The notes: generated by a model from the sequence alone, not told the origin. Positions 1 through 14,105 are shown, counted from the first letter of the stretch. The stretch is DNA of 64,000 nt from Atopsyche davidsoni (GCA_022113835.1 JAILWY010000011.1:6402501-6466500), one strand, 5' to 3'. A program made the numbers and translations.

Positions 1-2188
1 CATATTTGCGCTCAGCCTTATGATTGCGCATGTGGTTCTGATACTGCAAGGACTTCTCAAAGGTCTTGCTACACAGGTGACAGTGTAACGAATCATCTCC
101 GTCCAGGGATATCTGCTAAAGATATGTCAGAAATTAAGAAAAATTTGATCAAAAGCACGAATCCTTAGAGTCATAAAATTTATAAATTGACCTAAAAATT
201 ATTTGAAAAAAAATCATTTAATTTGTTGTATTATTTAATAAAATATGAAATCATACAATTCTGAAGGAATCATTGGATTTTTCACTTGCACTTACTGGCA
301 TTAATGACAAATGCTAATATGTGTTAAAACAACTTTCTTAAAACATTTTACCTTGAATTGGATTTCTAGCGCCTACTTTAAAATAAAGTAGCCAAAGTAA
401 GTAGTAATTGAATTCATAAGTTAATGTTAAATTTACATTTTGTCTTTAAATGGTTTATTTGTCCATGTATAACAATTTTAGAGAACGAAATCAAATAATT
501 CATTTCCTAAATCTTTGAAATGTAACAATAATCATAGAGGTTTCATTACTGCTACAAGATGCTTTCGGAAAAACTAATATGCACGCTTAGCTCTATAGTT
601 TACTGCATATCACTGATATATAAGAAGCCATGATAAATGACGACTCCCTTCTCTTGTGACTCGACCTTGACAACGATCAACGAAATTAACTGAGAGACAA
701 TTTTGAATTCACAATTATTGTACTGAAATTAATTTATCACATCTAAATGATAAAAAAGCAAGTAGACGTAATCAAGAGTTCACAAAATAAATTTAAAGTA
801 GTAATAATTTTTATTTTTCATTTTAAAGACCCGGACTGTTTGATACAAGAAAACAACCAGAGTAAGACCAACAGTAAATTCATTTTGTCATATTGCTAGT
901 TACGTTAATCAACTTATTTCCGTTGATATGTTAATTTCATTTTAAGTTGATTCAAACATTGAAATATTATACAAAAATCAATTTTTAGAGAGTGAGTAAT
1001 GAGTATTATATTAAGGATACGTTACAAAAGACAAAAGAAAAAATAATCCTCTTTAGTAGATTGTAGATTACAATACACATCAATGTTATTGCTGGTTATT
1101 TCACAGGTAGATTGACATGATTTTTATTGATTTAAGCAAGTCTAGTCACTTTTTATACATGCAAATCATCAAATAAGTTTATATTGAGAAGAACATTTTT
1201 TTCTGCTGCAAAGTCAAAATAATTAGTAAAATCATATTTGACTAATTTAATTTGTCAAAATTGAGTTGCCGTGATCGAAAACGGTGGCGCTTTAATTGAA
1301 TCTACTAGTTGTTTAAATTAGCTTATACCGCTGGGACCATCAGAGCTGTGATACTACAAACTGCTTGGTAAACGAAAAGCAGTAAATGTACATGGTATAT
1401 ATGCATACACGCATAGTTAAAATCAAATTATGGTAGCCACATCAATTTTGTAAAATCCTGATTATAACAGATTCACTACACTTGAAAAAACAAAAAATAC
1501 ACATTTAATAAAAGTAACAAAAAAAACTAACTAAACAGGGTCTTATATGTGTAATTTTTTTTTACTCATAAGACCCTGTTGCTCTGTTGGGCTTTCTTGT
1601 TATTTACCTGGTGGCCATGGTGTACCATAATCTGTGGTTCTATGACAGAGTTGTAGTCAATGTTCATATCAGCACCCAGGCTGGGGTCTTGGACGTAAGG
1701 CTGACACTTCACGCAGGCCAGAGCGCTGTTCTCCCCAGTTGGAAATACCTGTCAAAAACAAACCAAGGAAATCCAGCTGTCAATATCAACAAAAATAAAC
1801 AAATATATCTATTTTTAAAAGCGCATATATTTGCCATTCGCCTCATTGGCGTCATAACTCCGCACAAAAAAAAAGAAAAGCAGTAGGTAAAACTAATAAA
1901 AAAAAATCATACGCCTTCGAGCATCGGAATACCGTAAGTAAGTATCATATTGACATCTCAAAATATTTTTTAAATGACTAATTCAATGACGTTTAGTCGT
2001 AAATTGGCTCCAATCTTAGCACACACGAGGATATAAAGTGATTATGTACAAATGAAATATCAATAAGACATTAGCTTCCATAGTCTTGAAGAATAAGGTG
2101 AAGTCGTTTTACTTGTTGAAAATGACAACAAAATCGTAAAATTACTTACAGTTCCCGGCTGTAGGCAAAAACTGCAAATGTTTTCCAT
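1..2188 (-). CDS. C2H2 zinc-finger protein, 5' part (cut by the window edge)
   Basis: Probable DNA-binding nuclear regulator; target unknown. Three exons join in phase 0 on the minus strand: 2188-2150 (ATG, 13 codons), 1748-1608 (47 codons) and 112 to the left edge. All have AG/GT borders (donors GTAAGT and GTAAAT). The N-terminus MENICSFC is followed about 20 residues later by ACVKC, so a CxxC...CxxC pair spans the first splice junction and could bind zinc. The third exon holds a classic finger, C-x2-C-x12-H-x3-H, reading CHLC...HMRNH. The start sits in a good context (ATCACCATGG) and the leader lies in 2189-2290. The number of further fingers and the C-terminus lie outside the window. The CxxC pair is spaced unlike a normal ZAD domain, so no subfamily is assigned. 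Confidence 0.8.
113..1607 (-). other. Intron 2 of the zinc-finger gene
   Basis: AT-rich DNA between a GTAAAT donor and a TTTAGCAG acceptor, read on the minus strand. A 13-bp inverted pair sits at about 1541-1577 (GGGTCTTATATG against CATAAGACCC). I see no other coding or RNA feature. Confidence 0.6.
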
Positions 2189-2290
2189 GGTGATTTTTTA
2201 TCGGTTTGCACGCCGAAGTAGCCGACATCAAATGTGAGATCGCGACGTAGATCATAAAGAGCATAGGAAAGCCATTACTCGCGCTAAAAA
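2189..2290 (-). promoter_or_regulatory. Probable 5' UTR and proximal promoter of the zinc-finger gene
   Basis: This stretch directly upstream of the ATG at 2188 has more G+C than its surroundings and contains CGCGATC and CGGCGTGC. That fits a leader exon. No TATA box or initiator could be picked with confidence. Confidence 0.35.
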
Positions 2291-3500
2291 TCAAATAAAA
2301 AAACAGTGAACGCTTCATCACATATACAGAACACTACAGAAATCGGGTGTAGTTTTTTCTATTTTATATGGCTATCGAATACAAGACTGTAAAATATAAT
2401 AATCACCGTTAAATACAATTCAATGTTATTATGCATTATAAATATATAAATAAAATAATAAATACGTTTTTATTAAAAATATTGTTTATATTTATACACC
2501 AAAAATATGAGACAGTTAAAATTAAAATAAAAATTTATCAAATATATTTCAAAATTTTCTAAAATGCATTGTAATTAAAAATAATTTTAAGTGTGTTTTT
2601 ATTTAATAATGAATCTGATAAATAGAAGCTGCTAGGGTGTAAATGTTTTTAAATAAAACGTTTTTGTGCCATTTACTTAAGTATTCTGTGCTTCATTCTA
2701 GTCTATGGATTTTTCTTGAAGATTGGTACATCCACCAGAGACAATATAATATTGACATTTTGGCGATTGATATTTTAGACTTTTCTTTCCGATAATTGGA
2801 AGATTATTTCTTCAATATCGTCGGAAATAATTAGCATTCGTTTTCACAGAATAAAAAAACAAATTATAATAAGATTGATTTAATTGTCAAATGATGATTT
2901 TTTTATTGTTAATTTTCCTCATGATATATTTTTATTGTTTTTGTGTACACAAAATCAGTCGTAAATCACAGAAAAAAAAAGAATACCAATCATCCAATGT
3001 AAGTTTAGGTGAAACAGGTCCATTTTATTATTAAAAACGGTATGTTATCTGTACAAGGTAAAATACATTTACAGCAAAATAAATTCACATTATTAGATTA
3101 AATGGCATCACTGGTGTGGTGTCGTGTTGATTAGTAAAATTAGAAGTATGAAATAAAAATAAAAAGCCTCATTAGAAAAACTCTTACAATAAACTCATTG
3201 CCATTGCAGATTAGGCACTGACTGCAGATTAAATGCAAGAAAATGACAAAACTACTTAGCTTTATCTTTCAAGTGACTCAGTTGATAATTTACAAGATAT
3301 ATAACATAATTAAACCATGTATCTAAATGTAATATTTCATTAAAAAAAAAACATTTTCGTGCCTTAAAATTATAATACAATTGAGGCAAAAACTACACAT
3401 ACTAAAATTTATAATAAATTTGAAATAAAAAAATTATTTCATAAATATTTTTATTAGATTGTCATTTTGTAGTCAACTTTTTGTTTTATTTGGGATACAT
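2291..3500. other. AT-rich intergenic DNA
   Basis: Long A/T runs and no reading frame of note. I see nothing that I can name. Confidence 0.6.
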
Positions 3501-3601
<101 letters not shown>

Positions 3602-3959
3602 TTAGCTTTAATTTATATTTTAAATATACTAGTAGGTTTGCATTAATTTTTGAGTAGGTTGAATCGACAATTTTTATACTTTTAGAAATATTATATTTTT
3701 AAGTGTTAAATTGTTGTTGCACAATAAAGTCATATAACAATAAGTTTTTTTCAATTTTCTCGAAAACAATATCGATTATTTTGATATTTAGGATATGTTC
3801 AGATATTTGTAATAATCTTAAAATGTATTATCTGAAAGGTCGTGCGGCCATCATTTCTCTTGCGCGCCGCCGCTGCCAACCGTGTGGCCCTTGGGTGCAG
3901 CGTTTTAAGACACGCCATAGGCGTCCCGCGAGTAGTTAAATTAAATAATAAAAATATTT

Positions 3960-4430
3960 TTAAAAAACTTCTTCGGGTGCCTCTCCTCAGAGGAGATTGG
4001 CGACCATATCACTGAGCATATTCTATACCTATGCTGAGCCAGTGTTCTTGGTTTTCTTGAGGAGAATAGTGTAATCCTTGAGTCCTTTATATTCGGAGGA
4101 AAAGTCTGTGTATTACTGCTGCCCAATAGCATTATTATATATTATTTTCCTTACAAAGCTCTAGCGTTTAGATCTGATACTCCTTACAATAGCAGGAGCC
4201 CCTCAACTCGACAAGGTACTTCCAGAGCACTTGTGGAGGGATCTCCACAGGCACTAGGAACAGAATGGGGAGAGCGAGGACTGCACATATACAAAAGAGT
4301 TGAAATATGTTTTTTTTTATTAAGAATTTATGTTTAGGTAAAGCGGTTCAATCAATAGGGGTAGCATTTCGTACACCTATTCTTGAAGGTCAGGTACAGC
4401 GAAATAGCCATGCACAAGCAACACAATTGG
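3960..4430 (+). repeat. Dispersed repeat A, copy 1
   Basis: Contains TGCCTCTCCTCAGAGGAG, ACTGAGCATA, AAAGTCTGTGTATTACTGC, GTTTAGATCTGATACTCC and GAAGGTCAGGTACAGCGAAA. Most of these recur in order near 42,440-42,750 (reverse strand), 48,890-49,290 (same strand), and in part at 33,720-34,205 and 30,830-30,920. There is no intact reading frame. It is probably a non-autonomous or dead transposon; its class is unknown. Confidence 0.7.
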
Positions 4431-4499
4431 AAGGTTCGGCTATAAATTTTTTAAGAATAACAATTTTGCATAAATGCTATTCAAAATGGCTGATTGAAT

Positions 4500-4790
4500 A
4501 ACCGCGTTTAGATAGTTGCGGGGTGAAAAAAATAATTCGATGCCGTGCTGTGGTAGTGGTTGGCCCCGATAACAACGTCGAAGCCAGATCATTATCTCGA
4601 GGGGGTTGTTTTCGTCCGTGCTCGCTGAACTGATTTTCCAATGCAAAGCCAACACAATGGCCGTCAGTTCGGACAGCTCTCGAAGGCAACTCTATTCCCG
4701 TAGTTATTGTACTTGATACTTGCATGTGCGACGGCTGTCGATCTGGGAAACGCCCGTATGTTTTGTTAAACATCAAACGCTTCTTACGTG
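4500..4790. other. GC-richer island, function unknown
   Basis: Mixed-base DNA between AT-rich flanks and between repeat copies A and B. A 99-codon frame is open on the minus strand (4776-4477) but shows no recognisable domain and no splice signals. It could be a relic of an element or a regulatory block. Confidence 0.3.
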
Positions 4791-4989
4791 GCAGGGTATA
4801 CTTTTTTTTTCCAACATTTTAATTTTTTATATATAAATATCATACAGTCGAATAATTTATTCGTGAAAGGGGGTTTCCCTTTTCGCTGTTCCTCAGTGTG
4901 CCGCCCCTCCCTTCTGTTCATCTCTCATATTAATCCCTATTTATTAATGGAGACAGCGTCTCCTTGATGCGCTGAAAACCATGAAAAAT

Positions 4990-5530
4990 GGTGTCTTGTC
5001 CTTTTGCTCTTCAGCTCTCGATCTTCTTCAGCGCCGTTCTTCTCGTGTCCGTGGGCTTCTCCTCAGGTCTGAGGCCTAGCTTACCACTTCGGGTCATGGT
5101 CTTCTCAGCAAAGGAGACGACTCCATCCCAAGGTCGCTGGTCCTTGAAGAAAACAGTTTTTTTTTTGTACACTATTTCTTCGTCTTCGATTGCCTCTCCT
5201 CATGACCATTTCATTGAGCAAGTACTTATCCTGGGCCAGTCTCACTAATTCGGCTGTATTCCCGACTTCTGACGACTCGCGTAAATTCCGCCACTGCTCT
5301 TTTTTCATTATATTTTTCCTTGGACAATTAACTGTAGGGTGTTATATTTATTGTCTCGAAAAACATGGCCAAAATATGACACCTTACGGTTTTTTACTCT
5401 TTCTTCGCGCATTCTGTGCAAGATTTTCTCATTTTATTTTAAGGATTCTCTTATGAAGAACTGAGACGACATAACATTTGATGAATCTCCAGCGAGTTTT
5501 CAATGTTATGTCTCTGGCCTAACATAGTTT
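4990..5530 (+). repeat. Dispersed repeat B, copy 1
   Basis: Carries GACCATTTCATTGAGCA, TCCTGGGCCAGTCT, ATTCCGCCACTGCTC, CTTGGACAATTAACTGTAGG and an inverted pair GACATAACATT/AATGTTATGTC. Copies lie at about 11,105-11,300, 34,785-34,960, 48,640-48,870 and, reversed, 47,440-47,590. Read on the minus strand, the core gives peptide-like text (LVRLAQDKY) that recurs in the 47.5 kb copy. It may therefore derive from coding sequence of an old element. Confidence 0.65.
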
Positions 5531-8500
5531 TTTTGACGAAATTCAATTGATTCTTATGGGCGTAATGATGTTTTGGGCAAATATAGAAAATGATAATTTG
5601 TTTGATAAAACAGAGGTAGGATTCAAACCCGCATCTCTCTACTATTGCTACTTGAATAAAAAAAAATAAAAAAACATGGGATTAGTTTTCCATCACTGAG
5701 AGTTTATCCTGCCATTAAATACAAATACTAATCAATAGTATTTTTTAGCTTTAATTTATGAGGGAGTTTATTGATATTATAATATGTGTAGGAACATCGT
5801 TGAGTATCTACTATAAAGTACTTCCTGCACGGAACAGTGTAACAATAATGTTGTGTTATCTCTGCTATCAGTTTAAAAGTTATTTATCAACTTTGAAAAA
5901 CAGTACAGTCAATAAAATTCAGTAAAAATATACAACACGAAAAATGTTGTAGAAATTAATAATATTTTGTATCGTTTTAATTTTCAGCGGTTATTTTTAT
6001 TTATGCCTAAATAGTGGTTCTTGTCGACTTCTTGTTTGCGGTTCAGGCCTGGATCACGAGACGACTGAGTGAATATTAATACCTGTTACACGTTTCAGAA
6101 GAGCGTGCAGATTGCGTGCTATCGTTTAGATGTATCAATTTTTTGCCATTGTTTTATTATATATAGTATAGTGCAACGCTTCCGCGAAGTGACAATCTAG
6201 TCGAGTTAATATCCGCTCCATGTTTGCCTTCTGCCAGGTTGATGGATCGCCCCTCGCAGCGGGATGGTGACTTGTTTACTGGCGGCCCTATTGATTCAAT
6301 GAAGTGGCACTCGCGTTTTATTTATACCTGAAAAAAATAATTCTTCACTTATATATATTTTTTATTCTGAATTATTCGTTAAATATTTTTCAGTCGACCC
6401 GAGCCTCATGTGGCGACTTTAATATGGCTTGTTGACCACGTCACAAATGAGAGAGTCTTGCACAAAAGTCTCCTATAAGGAGAAGCTCTAGAAGAAGAAA
6501 AATAATCTATACAGTACAATACAATTAAACCAATTGAAAGGTCGCTTGTCTAATAATATTATAGCTATCCAAAAACTCAATAAAAAAAATATGCATATTA
6601 GTTGATTACCCCAGCTCCTATAAAAATATTGATTATGTCATACACAGCGAGTGTAATTTTAACAATATATTGAAGTGGAAACATAAGGAGACTAAAATGC
6701 GGCTTAACACCTAAGAGTCATATGTAATTCAACGATGACCACCAGAGATCGCGAAAATATTTATAGTCGAGTCCAGCTGTTTCAAATCACACGCGGATTA
6801 TTTCAATTGGCACGTTGCTTATTTTATTGATGCTCCAAGTTAAACAGTGGATTACTCAGGGTCTAAACAACGTTTAGCAGACAGGCAAATGCTCAAACTC
6901 AAGTAATACTCTTTAAATCACAAATAAGCTACGTTTTGAGCACAAATTAAGTATCTAATATAGTATCAAAGTCTTGATATTAAAGAAAAAATAGTTTTTT
7001 TAGGCAAAGAAAAATATGCATTCAGTTATGAGCTTTTTTAGATTTTTAAAGGAGGTTATTGTGAAATGGAATTCTTCCATAACCATTGTTGTATGTGAAA
7101 GCGTTGAATTGTCCCATAAAAGATTTGGCTTGAAAACCCCTGCTTACAGGGAAGCTCACAAGTATATTATCAGGTCGCATGCATTTGCCAGTTCTAGTCA
7201 GTTACCGGTCGGAAAGCACTGCGTGAATGCATGTGACGAGGGAAACCTGCAATGGGATTTGTTTTCCTTTTGATTTAGAAAAGCACAGTGCGAGTGTTTA
7301 AAGCCCCCAAAGTGTATTAAATAAAAAGGCATTAGATACGAAAAATAAAAAAAAATTGTGTAATTCGGTTGGGTATACATACAAGTCGAATATATCGATA
7401 CGATATATTTTTAATGCAACAGTTCATTGGTCAACAAGTTTAGAGTTGTAAATGATTAGAATTGCAAAAAAAAAATATTTGAATGTATAACCAAAGTGAT
7501 TTTTTTAATTTCAGTTTTTCAGTTGTACAATAGGAAAGTGGGGTTTTGGTTTTGATATTTAAAATATCATTTTTTTGTATGTTATACGTGTTACTACATT
7601 TATATAAAACAAAATAATAATTACTACGTTTCGTGCATTGTAAAAGTAGCCTCTGTCTAAGAGCTTGTATTAATAAAATAAAAAGCATTGGTAAGTCAAT
7701 ATGTTGGAAATAAAAGTATATTTTACTGGTTGCTTGAAATGTGTTCACCTCGTGGTGCGTTTATAAAATAAACTAAAAACGGTTTTAATACATTAAACTT
7801 AAGTAAAAATAATGTTAATATATATGTATATACTTTTTAAAATTATATTTTACATAAATTATAATATGATAAAACATGTAACACGCGATGTTTATCGTAA
7901 TCGGTAACTAAACTTTAAATGGAATATTTTGCTGATAGATAATTTTTTTTTCTTTTAAATTTACTGACGATAGTATAACAAACCAAATACACGTAATATT
8001 ATTTAGTAAATTATTAGTTTTTTTCACTATGGTATCATAGTAAATTTTAGAAATATTCAATAAATATTAACTTGAAACTAAAACACGCCACCAACAATCA
8101 GTTCAAAGCTTTTACCGAAACGATACCTGAGCTTGTAGCTTTATAGTTTTCATTAACTAAGTGCTTTAAAAAAATATTTATTTCACATTTGAAAACGTAA
8201 TATTTGCTCGTCTATTAATTATCTTTTTATAATCAAAGATAACGTCCGTTTTTTTCTTCGGATTTATATAGAAACTGTCCCACAGCTTCCGGACCTATCC
8301 CCAAAGCAAAAAAATCATTTAGTCTGCCTTGATATATTATGTCCTTACTAGATCTTTGAGGTTTGCAGACTCAAAAAAGGCAATATTTAAATTAAATTAA
8401 ATAAATCCTGTCATCGCCTAATGTCTAAAAGTAAAATGTGTCAAGCCAAATTTGCAAAAGGTAAAATACCTAGAAAGGAGATCAATGAGATCGATCTGGT

Positions 8501-9058
8501 ATAGCAACCGAATCGGGGCATTTTTCATAGTTTTTCAAGTCATATATGGCAGGGGTGGCCAACAAGTTTTCGTCGATCGCTACAAGATCCTTAGAAAACC
8601 GTGTAAATCGAAAACAAACTAAAATGTGCACAATTCAGTCAGTTATTTATAAAATGACAAAAATATATAGGTATATGTATGAAATACATTTTACAAATGT
8701 AAATATAATTACATTTTTCTGACTGCTTGGTGTGATGCCACTTTCATCACTCGATAGTACGCGATTCAAGTTCGATGTTAGATGAATTAGAAACAATTTC
8801 AGATCGGCAAAGCTTGGTAATCTTTGTATACCTCCTCAATACGAGAGCTCGTGCAACGTTCAACCCAATTTTCGCCCTTAACACTAGATTGCCCAAGGTT
8901 TAGCAGTCAAAATGATTGCTTTTGTGCAATATAGGTATAACACATATACATATACCGGAAATGAAGGATGGGGAGGTAACTACAATTATTAATAAACGCA
9001 TTTATATGTTGTACAAAAAGTCACAAAATTCTATGATATTGTGTCATTATATACATAA
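5531..9058. other. AT-rich intergenic DNA
   Basis: Mostly simple-sequence A/T. At 5612-5640 a TPsiC-arm-like string (GGATTCAAACCCGCAT, minus sense) suggests a SINE fragment. At 8551-8564 a hAT-like end CAGGGGTGGCCAAC is visible without a clear partner. The short frames at 7016-7273 and 7440-7748 look like chance. Confidence 0.5.
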
Positions 9059-9462
9059 CTAGAAATGTTGCCCGTCACAGAATGACGTTTTTGAGTTATT
9101 AATGATGTGATTAATAATTTCTAACGCAATTTCGATAAAAAAAATAAAATTGGTACTTGTGTCAAGATGACATTAACTGAAAATTTCTAAGAAGCATCAA
9201 AATTTGTGTTTTTTGTAAAAGTTCTAAATTTGAAATTCTCGCGTTGAACAATAAAATCCTACAATTCGTACATATTGAAACTCGCTAAAGCATATTTTAT
9301 AGTTTTATTAAATTAGTTTATGAATAAAAATATTATCCTATCGTCTTGAAATTCTTACAAAAGCTTACATGCAAAAAAATCAGCGTTGTATCTTTTAAGA
9401 TATTCTATAGAAAACCAAAAAATGAAACATACACACACACAATAGATATTATTATAGTATAT
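9059..9462 (+). repeat. Dispersed repeat C, copy 1 (CTAGAAATG...CACACACAAT)
   Basis: Starts CTAGAAATGTTGCCCGTCA and ends with AAAAAATGAAACATACACAC. The shared middle includes GTTATTAATGATGTGATTAA, GGTACTTGTGTCAA, TTCTAAATTTGAAATTCTCG and TTTTAAGATATTCTATAGA. Full copies lie at 26,301-26,885 and 56,009-57,835. This copy lacks the block after ATGACG that the other two carry. Confidence 0.8.
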
Positions 9463-9721
9463 TGTTTTTCTAATTGAAATTAAAAAGCAGTCTAAATGAC
9501 TTGCTTGGGCAATCTAGTGTCAATCAAGCGGTACAGACTTTTCTTCATCAGGATTATTTCATAACAACTAAAAATCATATAAAAGAAAAACAGTGTAAAA
9601 GTGAAACCGTGTAAATCGGGGGATAGGTGTATGGGGATTCATGAGCAAGACCAGGAGTAGGAAGGTATCCCAGCGGGGACGCGGAGGTCGCAAGAGCGGC
9701 CTGGGGGTGGAGGCCGGGGGG

Positions 9722-12700
9722 ATGGAGCGCGGGGGGATGGCGAGGGTGTCGGAGGCTCGCGCGCTGGTGGGGGGCTCGCACGCCTTCGTGCTGCTGATCG
9801 CGCGCGCGCTGGGGCTGGCGCCGCTGGCCTTCGCTCGCCTTCCTCACTCCCCCCGCAGGCGGTGGCGCGTCGCCATCTCCTCCGCCGCGTGCGTCGCGAG
9901 CTGCATCGTCGTCTCCATAGCAGGTAGGCGCAACCACTCTCCGATTCTGACTGTTGGCAGCCCGTTAAAATGATTGTGCTTTGTGACTGTACGAAACTGT
10001 ATTTATTTGTTAGGACTGGATTTAGGGATTTGTGCTAGTATCTTGGCAATTAGCTTTGAATCAACCCAGCTCTTAACGGGTCATGGAGCGATGAGAAGTT
10101 ATCTCCGCAGGTTCCACTTGACGAGCGACGACACATGCCCTTGTGATGATTTGACTCCACAAACAGTGATCCACCTTGTGGGTTCATGCCCCATATTTGG
10201 TCTTCAGAGACACCAACTGGAGAGCCAATGCCGACAGGAAGGTCTGTGCCTGGATGACCTGAAGTCAGTGGCGAGACACCCACAGTTGATGAAGTCACTG
10301 GATGGCTTCTTGAAGCATGTTATCGGAAGCATAAAAAAGATAAACCAGGGGGTGTAGCATCAGTCACTTCCATTTATAGATCAATTCGATCGACTAGTTT
10401 GGAAAGTTTCCCCAAATTGTGACGAAATACCTTGTATATAACAAGCAAGGTACCAAACATATATATATAAAAAAAAAGAAAGTATTTTGGCATCAAACGC
10501 AGGGAGGCAAGTTTTCAGGCTTGACTTTACTAGCTTATCGCAAGAAAAATACGTCGCAGTGAAAGAGGTATTGACTCAAACAACTCGTTTAAAAATTAAT
10601 TTCAAAATTCTTTTATTTTTCATTAAGTTTATTTCATACGGTAGACCGTATAATACAAAGTTCTTTAAAATATAGAAGCAAGTGCTTTGATTTTAATATA
10701 TAATAACAGTAATTTTTTTATAAAAAAAAGGCTTTTTGGAAAGTTTAGGAAAAAAAATGTAGAAATGTCACAATAGCAGATCGGCGATAATTTGGTGTTG
10801 TTGCAGTGGGCTGTTGCCTGTTTGGCTTGGCTCGCGAGCTGCACACGCCGCCCGAGAAGTCCCTGCGGATGAAGAGCATGACGGCGCGCGTGGTGGCCTC
10901 CTGCGACATCCTGGCGGTGGTGGCCACCTCCGCCGTGGGAGTGTATGGGGCCCCAGCCCGAGCACGCCGCACACTGAGGGTCCTGCGGCTTCTAGCATCG
11001 GTGAGTCGAGCCTTCACTCCACCCAAGTAGCACTGATCGTGACAAACAAATTTATTCTGTCTTCTGTATCGAGTCATTGCTTCAAGTTGCACATATCTAT
11101 TCTGATGCCTCTCCTCTTCTGGTGACCATTTCTTCCGACTTCCGAGTGGTACTTCCGACCCCCAGCCGCTGTCGCAAGTTCCGAATTCACGTACCTAAAC
11201 TTCCTCCTTCCAATGGCTCTTTTTTCATCAATTTTTCCATGGACGATCAGCTGTAGGATGCTATATTTAGGTTACGGAAAATGTGCCCAAAATAGGAGAC
11301 AAGTAAAAAGGGTCAAGAGATCTTGAACAATGTATATACCAGATATGTTCAGGTAAAAAAGGTTGTATGCGAACATCTATTATTGAAGGTCAGGTACAGC
11401 GAAATATAAACAAAGTATGATATATTCCATGCAAGCTCTTGTGACAATCTGTGGACCACACAAAGTTTCAGTGTCTTTGTTTTAGAATGAACCATTTTAT
11501 ATGTGTGATATTTTATTTGATATCAATGGAATCGTGTATCCGATAAAGTAATTTTACATGTTTTCGCAGGTGGACAACAGTTTAGGGCTAGAGATCCTGT
11601 ACACTCAGGAGAGGAACTCCTGTTTGTTCGTGCTCACCATCCTATTCTTCTGGACGTGTCTTATCATCGATGACTTTGGTCTCTACGCCAACCAGGCCAA
11701 GCTTACAAATACTCACTGTAAGATCCACATATACCACAACTATTTTCTCATATATTTTTTAGTTTATATAATAAATATGCGATATTCCAGAATATTCTTC
11801 AAGAGTTGAACGAGTACCTCGCTTCGAATACCAGAGTATGATTTCTTGTACAGTCTGTATTGACAAAAAACATTATCATAGTGAACTAAAAGAGTAGTCA
11901 ATGATTCTGTTTTTCTTATATTTATATCCCAGTATTTTTTTTATTTAGGTTTTGTATTTTATTTATTACACGGGGAGTAAACATAAAACCAGGTCCCCAC
12001 TAACTAATTTTAAATGGATGCCAACCCAAAAATATATGTATGTGGCCTGATGGAAAAGAAGGTTGAGTATCGCTGGTCTACAAAGTAACAACGGCGAGTT
12101 ATTTCGTTGATCTAGACAAGCTTCTTCAGAACTATCTGGCATTCTACCTACTGTACTACGTGGTAATGATGCTGGAGGTGCAGTTTGCCTTCACAGCCCA
12201 TGCCATCAACCTTCGGCTCCGAAGGCTCAACAAGGTCCTGGAGGCTTCCGGTAGAGAGCTCTCCATCATGAGAGGTACAACCAACGGAAATATATTACAT
12301 AGCGTAAAATACAATCGCGATTTGCTTAATTGCGACCATGTCATATTTCGGATAATTTTATAGAATGCCTTTATTTAGCATCAAAGCCTTAAATCTTTGT
12401 TAAAATATTCTACATAACGTAAAGAAATAATTTAACACATCAAAATAATAAAGTAACACAACATTATTCATTTAAATACAATTACATATTCATATCAAAA
12501 TAAAAGAGTTTGCAAAATCATGTACGGATAATTTATGCATAGATTTGATTAATGAGATGAGCGAGTCAATATTGCGTGTTAATGGGCAATTAATGATGTG
12601 TGTGAAATAAAAATATTAAAAAAAATAGTAAATAATACAGTAAAACCATTTCGGTTATAGAAAGAGATCCACCTATAACGAAAAATACCCCGATATTCAC

Positions 12701-14039
12701 AATACGAGTGGACCAAAGTAAACCCGACCCAGGAAAACTGGGGGCTGTCGTGGACGCTTTGGGGATCATCAAGGGTAAGTAGCCTTTAAACATTTTAATT
12801 AAATATTTATATTTGAAACATCTTTATTTTGCGTAGCAACATAGCAAACATGTGTATGTAGCCTGAAAGAAAAAAAGGTTGAGCATCGCTGCTCAAGCCT
12901 ATCCACTTGTCTATTGAAACGCGACTGTTTTATACGAATAGTGAAATTCGTTTATAGATTTTGGGAGCTGTTGTTTTTGGATATGTGTGTGTGGCCCGAA
13001 GGAGAAAAAGGCTGAGTATCGCTGGTTAAATGTGTGAATAATATTTCATTCGAAGGCGATTCTAATTCCGTGGTTACTCACGACTCGGCTGAGAAACTCC
13101 GGATCCTGTCGGAGCTGCACGGCACGCTGTGCGCGGCCGCTCGTGAGGTGGACGCTGGCTACGGCCTGCCGGTCCTCATCATCCTCATCAGCACGCTGCT
13201 GCACCTCATCGTCACGCCCTACTTCCTAATCCTGGAGCTGGGTGTGTACATACCCATAACATTGCTCGTTCACTTCGGCAGTTCACCGCTCGAGACTTTG
13301 TGACAATCGCCTCGTGTTATACGCACGCGACCATCGGCCTGGCCCGTACAACACGTTTTAGCATGGCATTAAAAAAAAAAATTCAAGATTCTTTATATCT
13401 TATATTAAATTTACAATAATTGTTAGGGCTGTGCTTACAATGCGGTAAATGGCTATCCCCTGATGCTGCGCGCAGACTATGTGGCTTACAAGATGTTGCT
13501 TAGGCGGTAGCGTGCATGGATTTCGTGTAGCGTGTAGGGAAAAATATGTGTAAAAAAAAAACCATTATTATAAGAGTTGAGAAATAAGCGGCTAATGACA
13601 ATATAACAAGGATAAATATTTCATATAATTTATACAATGTAACTTTAAAATGGTGGTTATGGGTCACACTGAAAAGTTTATACTCTCTGTTGTCCTCTTC
13701 AATATTGATAAACTATGATAGTAAAAATATTATTCCAGATAAAATTGCAAAAGGCTTGATATATATAATATATATATCAAGGGTGGACAATAATTTTTAA
13801 AATTATAGGCGGCGTTTTACCGACATCGTATGTGTTAAGCGACCATAAGAAAAGTAGTGATTTAATGCCTAAAACAAGTATAAATTAAAAATAAACACAG
13901 ATAATACTAATGCGCATTAAATACAAAATTATTTAGAATAATAGTTTTATGTGGGACTGGGGTCAGAGATGTGCGCATATCAGACAGGCGGGCGACTAGG
14001 AATAGTTAATCGCGGTCGACGCTTTGGCCACCCCTGATA

Positions 14040-14105
<66 letters not shown>

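Noticed and set aside
7440..7748. 102-codon minus frame
   Set aside because: A/T-rich, biased to Phe, Ile, Lys and Tyr, with no splice signals or conservation clue; accidental.
9575..9937. 120-codon minus frame rich in Ala, Pro and His
   Set aside because: Exact antisense of receptor exon 1; the composition mirrors its G+C-rich codons.
12077..12115. Longer version of receptor exon 4 starting at 12,077
   Set aside because: In frame, but it lies at the edge of a repeat (GTTGAGTATCGCTGGTCTAC) and lacks a pyrimidine tract; the 12,115 acceptor is preferred.
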